Source: Beroe ovata
Lineage: Eukaryota; Ctenophora; Nuda; Beroida; Beroidae
Direction: 5' to 3'
NCBI GenBank assembly: GCA_946803715.1
Contig: CAMPET010000110.1
Location: 173,280-202,162, forward strand
Length of the DNA stretch: 28,883 nt
Shown here: in pieces, positions 20,868-28,883 of the stretch
How the letters are laid out: each line of letters starts with the position of its first letter
Position numbering within the stretch: the first letter of the stretch is position 1
The notes under the pieces: model-generated
Told to the model about the DNA's origin: nothing
Database searches by the model: none
Seen by the model: the letters and a program-made list of their open reading frames with translations, nothing else
Translations under genes and position numbers: made by a program

Positions 20868-23066
20868 CTACCTTCTTATGAAAGATTTATCTATCTTTAA
20901 GAGTTTGCCAAGACGCTGTTTGGGTGTCCTCAGACCTTTCTTACTCTTCCCTGTTGCAGGTGGTCTAGGAGTAACTGCTGTTTGAGGCTTTGGCAGCCTG
21001 ACTTTTAACGTGATTGACGTTTCCGTGCAACTGTAGTCCTCTGAGTTATCGTGATCAGTTCTCCCTATCGTGGGGTATATGTAGTAAGAGTCCTGTTTGC
21101 ATTTACTGAGAAACTGTTGGGACTCTAGATCTTCTGAATCATCATCGTCTTCGTTATAAACATTCCCTTTCCTACGAGACAGCTTTAGTGGTTGGATTGA
21201 CAACGACTTTGATACGGGTGTAACTGTATGACTCTGAGAAGTATTTTGGGAATTATTTTTCAAACATTCCCTTACGTTAGATAGCTCCGAATTTTCTTGC
21301 TTCGAAATTTTGATGGCATTCACCGAACCAGATTGTGAATCATCACTCTCATACAGCGGAGTATTTGAGTCACCAGAAACCACAAAACCTGCAAGAGTTT
21401 TTGGACGCTTCCTTTTTCTCCCACTTTTTGAGAATTTAGCACTTTGCTCTTCTTTTGGCTCTGCCTCTGTTGAAATTTCTTTCAAAGCAACTTTTGGCAG
21501 TCTCAGTTTGATTGGAGTTTTATCACGATCCTCAGTCATATTGTTCTGTTCACTAAACAATAAAGATCTGTTGACTTTTATTGACAATGATTCAGTACTA
21601 GAATTGACAACAACATCCACTGGAGTAACACTTTTTGCAGATTCTAGCTCTGAGGGAATCTGTGATATGCATTTTGATGAAGATGCTTTTGCCCTGATTT
21701 TCAAAGGCGAAACCTTGCGGAAGATGCTGCGATTTATCCGTCCAATGGAATAACTGATAGAATTTATCAGCTTGTTTGGATTTATATGTGGTGGGATCTC
21801 CTGAGCGTGCAGATGCTCTTCCTTTTTTGAGATCCATTTTCTGAGAATGGTTACGAGGGATTTTGCAGCATCGATAAGACCACTGCCATTGGACCCAGAT
21901 TCCCTGTTTGATAGCAAAGTTTGTACATACTCAGCTGCACACCACACAAGAACCTCGAAACGGGGATACCTCAAAGTATTGAGAGACTTTAGCCGCTTCT
22001 GAAGTTCAAAGCATTGCACATGCGTTGGAAGTGAGAAAACGTTACAAAATTCTCCCATAAGTGAGATATTTTTGGTGTTGACATAATAAGAAAATATCCA
22101 TCCAGCAGGAATGATTACAAACTCGCCTTCCCGCGTTTCTAACTTATAGCAGGCATTTGCAAGATCGCCAAAAAATCGATGATCAAAGTTGTCGACTTTT
22201 GCACGATCTTCATAAATTTTCAAATTATCTTCCGTGGGGGGGACAAGATAAACTGTTCTTGAACCGATGATATTGGAAAACCACACTGCACCACCGACCA
22301 TGCCAATCTGGAAGTCGACAAAGCTACAGGAATCTCCCATTGACAGGAAAAGGGACTGCTTCGGCTTTTCAAACAGGAAATCTTCATTACTGTTTGATTT
22401 CGGCCATGAGCACTCAATCAAATCGAATTGTTTCAAAATTCGAGGACATTTAATCATTCTGTATAGTTTAGTCCCAGTAATATCAATTTTGTCCACCACT
22501 GAAGTATTCCCTAAGTTCTCTGGGTAATCAAAGTGTCGTGTCCATTCACTTAGCTTAACCATCCTCTCCTCATTCTCTAAAATATCGTGAATATTTAAAA
22601 CATGATTGGGTCCTAAATAGCTCTCGATGTGCTTAGAACATTTGATGGGCGGTATGAAAAGTCCAAGCCCTTCAGTGTCTTCAATAACGATCGGCTTTTG
22701 GAGAGCAATCTCATCAACAAAGTCAGATGTGAGAGATGATCCACCTGCAAGATATGTTGCAATATGGCTACTGTTTAGAAATGATCTAGAGTCTAGTGCT
22801 TGGTAGAAATTTTTGATTGCTGGGTGTTCAATGAGCTCGAATTCTTCAGGTTTACAAGTTCTCTTGGTCTCATTGATCTTGAGTTTCGATGAACCATGAA
22901 GTGCCTGGCAAGCAATGCAATGATATTCATCGATCAGTTCGGCATCTTTTTCGAAAACACCAACACAATCCCCATGGAACCATTCCTTACAGGCAAAACA
23001 CTCTATCATGAAGCGGTGCTGATTATACTCTGTTCGACAAATGCAATACAGCTTCTCATGGTCCAT
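20868..23066 (-). CDS. KDM7: KDM7/PHF8-like PHD-JmjC protein with degenerate iron site
   Basis: 732 aa from the ATG at 23064-23066 (residues below count three more, from the open frame start). PHD finger ~10-58: LYCICRTEYN, RFMIEC, ACKEWFHGDCVGV, YHCIAC, all zinc ligands present and the methyl-lysine cage region KDM7-like. The linker and JmjC domain ~75-350 align with PHF8/KDM7A in order: DSRSF, EGLGLFIPP, SYLGP, MVKLSEW, RFFGDL, ACYKL, PAGWI. The catalytic HxD of KDM7 (DFHID) is DFQIG here (Gln256, Gly258). The third ligand in GWIH is GWIF (Phe328). Iron binding is therefore not expected and demethylation of H3K9/K27/H4K20 is unlikely. The C-terminal 330 residues are low complexity, with KSGRKRKRP (a likely nuclear signal) and an acidic EDDDDSEDLE patch. 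Single coding exon, preceded 10 bases upstream by a strong acceptor CCTCGTAG. No frameshift, so a conserved open protein rather than a pseudogene. Confidence 0.88.
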   Translation of the reverse strand: MDHEKLYCICRTEYNQHRFMIECFACKEWFHGDCVGVFEKDAELIDEYHCIACQALHGSSKLKINETKRTCKPEEFELIEHPAIKNFYQALDSRSFLNSSHIATYLAGGSSLTSDFVDEIALQKPIVIEDTEGLGLFIPPIKCSKHIESYLGPNHVLNIHDILENEERMVKLSEWTRHFDYPENLGNTSVVDKIDITGTKLYRMIKCPRILKQFDLIECSWPKSNSNEDFLFEKPKQSLFLSMGDSCSFVDFQIGMVGGAVWFSNIIGSRTVYLVPPTEDNLKIYEDRAKVDNFDHRFFGDLANACYKLETREGEFVIIPAGWIFSYYVNTKNISLMGEFCNVFSLPTHVQCFELQKRLKSLNTLRYPRFEVLVWCAAEYVQTLLSNRESGSNGSGLIDAAKSLVTILRKWISKKEEHLHAQEIPPHINPNKLINSISYSIGRINRSIFRKVSPLKIRAKASSSKCISQIPSELESAKSVTPVDVVVNSSTESLSIKVNRSLLFSEQNNMTEDRDKTPIKLRLPKVALKEISTEAEPKEEQSAKFSKSGRKRKRPKTLAGFVVSGDSNTPLYESDDSQSGSVNAIKISKQENSELSNVRECLKNNSQNTSQSHTVTPVSKSLSIQPLKLSRRKGNVYNEDDDDSEDLESQQFLSKCKQDSYYIYPTIGRTDHDNSEDYSCTETSITLKVRLPKPQTAVTPRPPATGKSKKGLRTPKQRLGKLLKIDKSFIRR

Positions 23067-23318
23067 AGCTCCCAACCTACGAGGAAAATAATACTTGTGA
23101 CAGTTAAAAATAATTATGACAGATTAATTATCTTTCCTGATAAAAGTTTTTCACATCAGGTACCTAGGTATTGGAATAACAAACATTTATACGAAGCCAA
23201 CACACTCCAGACAATCACAAGTCACAAGAAAGGGTTGAGGCGTTAAAATACCTAAGTAGTTGAAAAGGTAGCTCACAAGTTAACTTGCGTCTTCATGAGA
23301 TTTACCAATAGTTTACGA
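23067..23318. promoter_or_regulatory. 252-bp spacer upstream of the KDM7-like gene
   Basis: Short spacer between the JMJD4 stop and the KDM7-like start, both minus strand. In minus sense TTATTTTCCTCGTAG ends 10 bases before the ATG and looks like a splice acceptor. Little room for an independent promoter; co-transcription with JMJD4 is possible. Confidence 0.4.
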
Positions 23319-24521
23319 TTATGAATCATTCATTTTCAACTTAAACTCGGTCATGAATTTGTCTAGAAAGTTAACAATATCATTGCTTGAGTAACTGGGA
23401 CAAAACGGGGCAGATAGTTTTTCAATAGAAGTATTGGTGTATTTTGAGACGAATTGATTGACAGTGCCATTATATTTTGAAACGACCTTTTCGTAATCAG
23501 TCATAGAATGGAAGCCGAGATTGAATAATAGGAAGACTAAGAACTCCTTGTAGTTGATACCAATGTTTGCATGAAGAACAATTTGGCATTGCTCATTCCA
23601 CTCCTGATTATTCATGAGATGCTTGACGTCACTGATTTCTGACTCAACTAGGCTGAGTTCTGTCATGACATAGTTCCACATCGAGGGAATACAGTGGAAG
23701 TTCGCCCAGTTGTGGTTTATTGATATAGTGTCTGCCATGTTCAAAACTTGGTGCCACCACCCACTCGGTATGAAAATGCCTTCACCTTCGTCCTGAACAA
23801 CGATTTCATGTCTCAATCCAAGGATTTTACATTGGTTTTCAATATTCAGTAAACTATGATCAATCTTATTTTCCTCTCCAGGGTACAATATGAGCCACTT
23901 TTTCCTCCCACAAACGTTAATAGACCAGCTGTAGGATCTGAAGACGTCTGCATGAAATGGAGTGAAAGAGCCTGCAGGTCCAAAATATGAGAAAATGTAG
24001 TCATCTTCGATGTCAATTCTAGATTTCCAGAACCTGTTCAGCCAGTCATCTGAAAAGAGTTCTGGAACAAAATATACATCAGACGGATCGTCCTTCAGAC
24101 TAAAATGCCAATCTTTGAGATATTGGGGCAAAGTATGAAAGTCAGTAACTGGAAAGGATTCGTAAGACTTGTTGTCAGAGCCACCTCTGTTCAACACAAG
24201 TTGTTTCCAATACGAAATGAACTCTGAGATCGTTTGAGACATGCATTCCAAGCTTTGGTCACTAGAAAACTTAGTCACAGAAGCTGGGAGCGTCCCATAT
24301 CTTTTTTCCAAAAAGTTCAAATTCGGCCGGCCATCTTGCCGAACCCACAACTGTCGTGAAATCCATCCAGATGAAATCCATGATCCAAATGAACATGGTA
24401 TGTTGTACTGCATGTAAGACTCAAAATCTCGATAAGATATAGGAGTGGAGAAATGCATAAATGGTGTTGGATTTTCATTGCACATGTCTACTGTAGAATG
24501 TAGATGCTCATTGATATTCAA
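23319..24521 (-). CDS. JMJD4: JmjC domain-containing protein 4 (lysyl hydroxylase of eRF1)
   Basis: 2-oxoglutarate/Fe(II) oxygenase. Human JMJD4 hydroxylates a lysine in the NIKS motif of release factor eRF1 to support termination. 400 aa, single exon. Seen: N-terminal ISYRDFESYMQYNIPC; PDVYF-like SDVYFVPELFSDDWLN; the JmjC core YFGPAGSFTPFHADVFRSYS with iron ligands His190 and Asp192; CGRKKWLILYPGEE with the 2OG-binding lysine region; FIPSGWWHQVLN with third ligand His257; and NHNW near 270. All three iron ligands are intact, unlike the neighbouring KDM7-like protein. The C-terminal ~125 residues form a helical region as in the family. Length is similar to human JMJD4. Confidence 0.93.
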   Translation of the reverse strand: MNINEHLHSTVDMCNENPTPFMHFSTPISYRDFESYMQYNIPCSFGSWISSGWISRQLWVRQDGRPNLNFLEKRYGTLPASVTKFSSDQSLECMSQTISEFISYWKQLVLNRGGSDNKSYESFPVTDFHTLPQYLKDWHFSLKDDPSDVYFVPELFSDDWLNRFWKSRIDIEDDYIFSYFGPAGSFTPFHADVFRSYSWSINVCGRKKWLILYPGEENKIDHSLLNIENQCKILGLRHEIVVQDEGEGIFIPSGWWHQVLNMADTISINHNWANFHCIPSMWNYVMTELSLVESEISDVKHLMNNQEWNEQCQIVLHANIGINYKEFLVFLLFNLGFHSMTDYEKVVSKYNGTVNQFVSKYTNTSIEKLSAPFCPSYSSNDIVNFLDKFMTEFKLKMNDS

Positions 24522-25223
24522 CTACTGATTCTAATAATCAGCTGACCCAGACTTTAATACCTGAAAAGCTAACTAGACGTAGGTGAGTGGTTAAGAATAG
24601 GAGCCAGAATAGGTGCAAAATTGTAAAATTCGACATATCTGTGACCAGTATAAAACATGCTCATCTTCAACTCCATAATAATCTTATGAAAGTTAGCTAT
24701 TAGTCTATTATCTAGATTCGTGCTGTAAATCATAAAAAATTACATACAGTATTGGCATATGAGAAGTTTAGAAAATGATTAAAAAGAAAGAATGTATGAA
24801 ATTTTAAAGTTTACATCCGCTAGTTAATAAGCTTCCCCTCATTTCATATAATAATTTGTCAACATCTGAATGAAGTCAAACCATGCGGTAAAAATTTATA
24901 TGTAAATAATAAATTTCTTAAATAAATTTGAATTAGATATCAAGAAATTAATAACAAAATTATGTATAAACTATAGAACATTTCTGAATAAGTACCTAGC
25001 TAATTCTAATGAGAACCCGTAACAATCATGATAGAATAATTTAATTAAAAAATCTCCCACAAAATCAGTCCACCAATCATAAAAAAGAAGGTACCTATAA
25101 TAAGAAGGTTTAAAAATTAGCTAAAAATTACTCTCATAAAACACCCAATATGCTTATTGCATAAGTATATAAAAACAAGCATTTTCATTACCCTGTGCCC
25201 TGCGGTACCCAAACTTTAGGAAC
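24522..25223. other. AT-rich intergenic region, no gene recognised
   Basis: 702 bp, very AT-rich, between the JMJD4 start and the CRTAP-like stop. Presumably the JMJD4 promoter and CRTAP-like 3' UTR. No supported ORF. Confidence 0.4.
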
Positions 25224-26981
25224 TCAACGATAAGTGTTGGTCCACAGGATTGATGCATCAGGAGACAGGTCTGATGCTGACCCCACATCACCAAGAACAA
25301 ATTTCTGCTTTGCTTGAAGCCTCCTCCGCATTTCCTTATTTCCTACAATCATTGTCAGGAGCTCCTGTAACAAGTTTGGGCAGATGTAATACCTAGTACT
25401 ATGCCTAGTACTATACCAGATATAACTATCAGATTGTTGATCATATAACAAAAATTCTGGACCCTACTATAGAATGCACAGAGTAACCCCTTATACTCAC
25501 CATATCAGAATGTAACTCATTGATGGTCTCATCAAGTGAAGAAAGCACTGGAATATCTTTCATGATAGCTCTTTTAAAATAATTGAGGTTTTGAGTCATA
25601 ACCTTGTCCCCTAAAAATGCAAGGTATCAATCAATACATAAATAGAGCTGAAACTTGGTACAAATGTGATCTATGAACAAATACCTAAATGATGGTATAT
25701 AAGCAGTTACCAGGTTTTAACTTGAGATAAGCTGTTGCAACCTGAGCAGCAAGGATGGTATTTTTTTCCTGGAATGCACTGAATTGAAGATAGTTCAGCA
25801 AACCAGGAAGATAATCCTCATCAAGGTTAACTGCTTTGTCAAAGTCTTTAGCACATTGGTATCGACATTCTATAACCTCATAATATAACTTAACGACATG
25901 TTCTTGAAAATTGTGGGTGTCAGTTAAGTTTGGAGCAATCTTATCTTCAGGTACATCAAAGCCAGTTTGACATAATGTCTTGCAATCAGCTAACTCTCTT
26001 ACATATACTGAAAATAGTATGTTTGTTATTCATGTATTACTGGGGCCGGGGACAAATATGTGTAGGTTTGTTTCAACTTATTACCTTAGCAGAGTACTTA
26101 CAATTGAGTGAATTGCTGAAATGACCAGCTGCTGCATTATAGTCAAGCTTATTGTAAGAACTAATTCCCTCATGGAACAGGTCAACACTCTTGTCTTTTT
26201 CATGAAGAACAATGCCTTCATCTTCACCCATCTTGGAACCATAAAATTTGACATTGTTAGCCATCATTTCACTGTTACCATTGTATTTCAAATACAGTTT
26301 TGCTGATTCATAAGCAGATTTTAAGTCCCCCATCTTATAATATGCATATTGCAAGTAGTTATATGGTTCATAGTTCTTGAAATCCTTTATGATCTGAAAT
26401 AGGAAGCACATCAGTTTTTGATCCTGAAAATGTGGGTGAGACAACCGTCAAACAGAACAACTTGATCATCCTTGGAAGAGACAGTGTCATTAAAGCCATA
26501 CCCAATTGGGAAGCTTGAGTGGTTGACCAAATTTATCTTTCATACACTTTTTTGAGCATAATTCAACAGTTAAAATGGAGGGAATTGTCATAGCATTAAT
26601 GATCTGATCAGAACATCCATTTTGGCACTTAACCAACATATGATCTCTATACCTGGAAAATTCCTATTATTATTGAACATTGTAGTAAGTAAGATGAAGA
26701 AATTTAAGTATTTAAATCCAATAAACACACTTCAATCCAAAAAACCAAAGGTAGTTTCAAGTCATAGGTCATTGGAATATTAGGCACACTAGGTACCTCT
26801 TATCTGCTAGAGCAAACTCTATATGAAGCTGTGTGTTCTTGTAATCCAGGTTTTTGTAGTAACTTAGTGCAGTTTTGTATAATTCCACGTAATTTTTATT
26901 GAATGAGAGTCCCAAGTTTAGCTCTAGCTGACTATGGACATAATGTGTCCCCGTCAACAGAAGAAGGCTGAACATCAACAT
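25224..26981 (-). CDS. CRTAP: cartilage-associated protein (CRTAP/leprecan family, non-catalytic), 6 exons
   Basis: Exons 26797-26981, 26502-26652, 26102-26393, 25711-26007, 25501-25610, 25224-25364; all GT-AG and in phase, giving 391 aa (human CRTAP 401). Residues 1-~18 (MLMFSLLLLTGTHYVHS) are a signal peptide. Four CXXXC motifs typical of the P3H/CRTAP TPR-like region are present: CQNGC, CSKKC, CKTLC, CRYQC. Family helices include PYNYLQYAYYKMGDLKSAYE and LLNYLQFSAFQEKN, then DKVMTQNLNYF. No 2-oxoglutarate oxygenase domain follows, so this is the CRTAP or P3H4/SC65 type, not a prolyl 3-hydroxylase. In vertebrates CRTAP forms an ER complex with P3H1 and cyclophilin B that modifies procollagen. 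The C-terminus (TNTYR) has no KDEL, as in CRTAP. An acceptor-like CTCCAG lies seven bases before the ATG. Confidence 0.85.
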
Positions 26982-27124
26982 ATTTAACCTGGAGTTGTGG
27001 CGGTCAAAAAATTGAAAGAAAACTATGATATAAAGCCTGATATGGGATTTACAACCCTGGGTTCACAATATTCATGACAATCAAACATACTGAAAATTAG
27101 AAATAAGAAATGATTCAGGCAAAG

Positions 27125-27480
27125 CAAGCAAGCTATGGCAGGGGTATGGGGGCGCAGGGGCAAAGCAGAAAATCATCTATAATCCAGAACAGGGGTCTGG
27201 GGGTGCAGTCCCCAGATGCAAAAGGCTAAGTTCTGTTCAATAGAGTGAAATCCTTCAAAATTGTCCTCTTATTGCTTTGTTACACTGGAAATGAACAGGT
27301 CTTGAGGCACTGCCCTGATATACAATGACATCATATTACTGTATAGAAAGTATCATTCCAGTATCACAGGTCATTTTATTCAATGTGCTTCAATGAAGTA
27401 GAAGCAGGGGTCAGCCCACAGAAGTCAGATGTTAAGTTCTGTATAGAAGGGCGAAGTCCTTGAAAATTTTCATCGGGGGT
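27125..27480. repeat. diverged interspersed repeat copies
   Basis: Two to three related blocks. One (around 27185-27265) has GGGGTCTGGGGGTGCAGTCC, then TAAGTTCTGT and GAAATCCTTCAAAATT. A second (around 27405-27472) has AGCAGGGGTC, TAAGTTCTGT and GAAGTCCTTGAAAATT. A third G-rich copy begins near 27137. The same GGGGGCGCAGCCCCC core appears at 20119. Old dispersed repeat, no ORF. Confidence 0.6.
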
Positions 27481-27686
27481 TCAATTTTTCCAGGGGGTAG
27501 GGCGGCTCTCCTGGCCACGTGCCTGACATGATTGTGGTCCATAAACTATCTCCAATCTCAATTGTTGGACTGTTTTATAGGATTTCACCTCACATCGCAC
27601 GGAGACAATAGATATGCTTGAATCCCACCAGCTATAATAGGAAGTAATCGGACAACAATCTCAGTAAATAATTGACATTACCACTA

Positions 27687-27756
27687 CTGTGTAGAATATT
27701 GATTCAAACATGCAACAGTGGCCACTGTTGCATGTTTGAATCAATATTCTACACAG
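27687..27756. repeat. 70-bp perfect palindrome without spacer
   Basis: 27687-27721 is the exact reverse complement of 27722-27756: 35-bp arms, no mismatch, no loop. The centre is CAGTGGCCACTG. Symmetry stops abruptly outside (A at 27686, C at 27757). It lies in gene-free DNA upstream of the CRTAP-like gene. Confidence 0.95.
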
Positions 27757-27896
27757 CAGATAAATTATCACAATGAGTTCAATTTTTGAGATGATATGAT
27801 GTCATGAGTACAAGTAAAGTGAATGAAACTCAAGACACATTGATCATAAAGTGCAGAGTTCAAGTGCAGAATTGGACAGAATCTTTGCTAGGCCTC

Positions 27897-28790
27897 AATA
27901 ATATTAATGTAATAATATAAATATTATGGTCTTCAACCATCACAACTCACATTCAGTCATAACTCAGATAATNTTTTTATACTTGGTTCTTGATTGGTTA
28001 ATTGGCCAATTAAAGCAATCAATGTTAATATCTCGGCAACGGAATGGTTTGACAGCTTAACTTTGACGGCATATAAAAGCTCGGGTAACAGTGTGTGTAT
28101 TAGGCTGTATCAAAATATTTGTCTCCGGTATCTCAATTAGTTAACTGACCAATTAAAGGAATACGAGCTCATATCTCGGGAACCGAAAATGGTAGCACCT
28201 TAATTTTGACAACATATGAAAGCTCTGGTAATGGAGTGTTTATTAGGCTGTATCAAAATATTTGTCTACGGAATCTCAATTAGTTAATTGGCCAATTAAA
28301 GTAATACGCGTTCATATCTCGGGAACCAAAGACGATAGCACCTCAATTTTGACGGCATATGAAAGCGTCGGTAATTTTGCGTACATCTGGCAATGCCGTG
28401 ACTTTTGTCTACGATATCTCAATTAGTTAATCGATCAATTAAAGTAATTAACACGCATATCTCAGGAACGGGAAAAGGTAGCTTCCCAGTTTTGACGGCA
28501 TATGATAGCTCTGGTAGTGGTGCGTGTATTAGGCAATGTAGTGATTGTTTTCTCCGAAATCTCTATTAGTTAATTGACCAATTACACTAAATAACGCTCA
28601 TATCTCGGAAACGAAAAATGGTAGCAGCTTCATTTTGACAGCATATGAAAGCGTTGGTAATGTTGCGTGTATCAAGCAATGCCGTGACTTTTGTCTACGA
28701 TATCTCGATTAGTTAATTGATCAATCAAAGTAATTAACGCTCATATCTAGAGAACCAAAAAAGGTAGCAGCTTAATTTTGCCGGCATATT
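27897..28790. repeat. satellite-like array, period 143 bp, ~6 copies
   Basis: The word TCT(C/T)NATTNGTTAA starts at 27988, 28131, 28274, 28417, 28560 and 28703, every step exactly 143 bp although copies differ at roughly a fifth of positions by eye. Each unit contains TTAATTGGCCAATTAA-like palindromes, then CATATCTCGGGAACC, a GGTAGCACC word, TTTTGACGGCATATGAAAGC and GTGTATTAGGC. An N sits at 27973. Similarity is lost about 28785. No ORF. Confidence 0.93.
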
Positions 28791-28883
28791 TAATTGGCCG
28801 ATTTTGAAGCTACGAAAAACAGTGATATTATATCCAAAAACAATTAAGAATTGTTTGAGTTTCGCAGCCACTCAAATGCGTAT
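28791..28883. other. window end, no feature
   Basis: Unique-looking AT-rich sequence after the satellite array; nothing recognised. Confidence 0.4.

Noticed and set aside
25224-26981. Possible prolyl 3-hydroxylase
   Set aside because: The product ends after the TPR-like/CXXXC region; no HxD oxygenase domain exists before the stop, so the CRTAP/P3H4 type is preferred.
27897-28790. Regular spacing considered as a CRISPR-like array
   Set aside because: The whole 143-bp unit is repeated, with no unique spacers, in animal DNA; it is a satellite.

Overview
This window is animal nuclear DNA, moderately AT-rich, compact and intron-bearing. The evidence is GT-AG introns mostly 56-360 bp long, TG microsatellites, TIR-type repeats, and genes known only from animals or ciliated eukaryotes: a ZP-domain secreted protein, a CRTAP-type collagen-modification protein and a ciliary microtubule inner protein. 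Species is not resolvable by eye. Short introns, a nested gene, several single-exon conserved genes and splice-acceptor-like sites hugging the start codons fit an early-branching animal such as a ctenophore or sponge (inference, low confidence).

Layout. 1-2.9 kb: plus-strand four-exon gene similar to the ciliary protein CIMIP1/C20orf85. One intron carries a partial tandem duplication with an N at the junction; the next carries a pair of G-rich inverted/direct repeats. 2.9-6.2 kb: no recognised gene; a CpG-rich repeat patch (4.25-4.93 kb) and a ~970-bp non-coding element with 30-bp terminal inverted repeats (5202-6175). 6.26-6.78 kb: minus-strand TFIIA gamma subunit (GTF2A2), three exons seen, 3' end unresolved. 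7.28-15.06 kb: minus-strand AP-4 complex epsilon subunit (AP4E1). Fourteen exons are well supported by phase and similarity, plus two phase-compatible candidate 3' exons. If those belong to AP4E1, a complete plus-strand ZP-domain gene (8289-10094) is nested antisense in its 2.6-kb penultimate intron. 15.5-24.5 kb: five minus-strand genes with uninterrupted coding regions: VMP1, DCXR, ELAC1, a PHD+JmjC KDM7/PHF8-like protein and JMJD4. 25.2-27.0 kb: minus-strand six-exon CRTAP-like gene. 27.0-28.9 kb: repeats only, including a 70-bp perfect spacerless palindrome and an array of regularly spaced 143-bp satellite units.

The genes do not form one pathway. They are housekeeping functions (general transcription, vesicle coats, ER/autophagy membrane biology, tRNA 3' processing, carbonyl reduction, translation-factor hydroxylation) with a few extracellular or ciliary genes. 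The most notable finding is the KDM7-like protein: its PHD finger is intact, but all three iron ligands of the JmjC domain are replaced (H to Q, D to G, H to F), so it should be a catalytically dead reader or scaffold. It lies 252 bp downstream of an intact JmjC hydroxylase gene, JMJD4.
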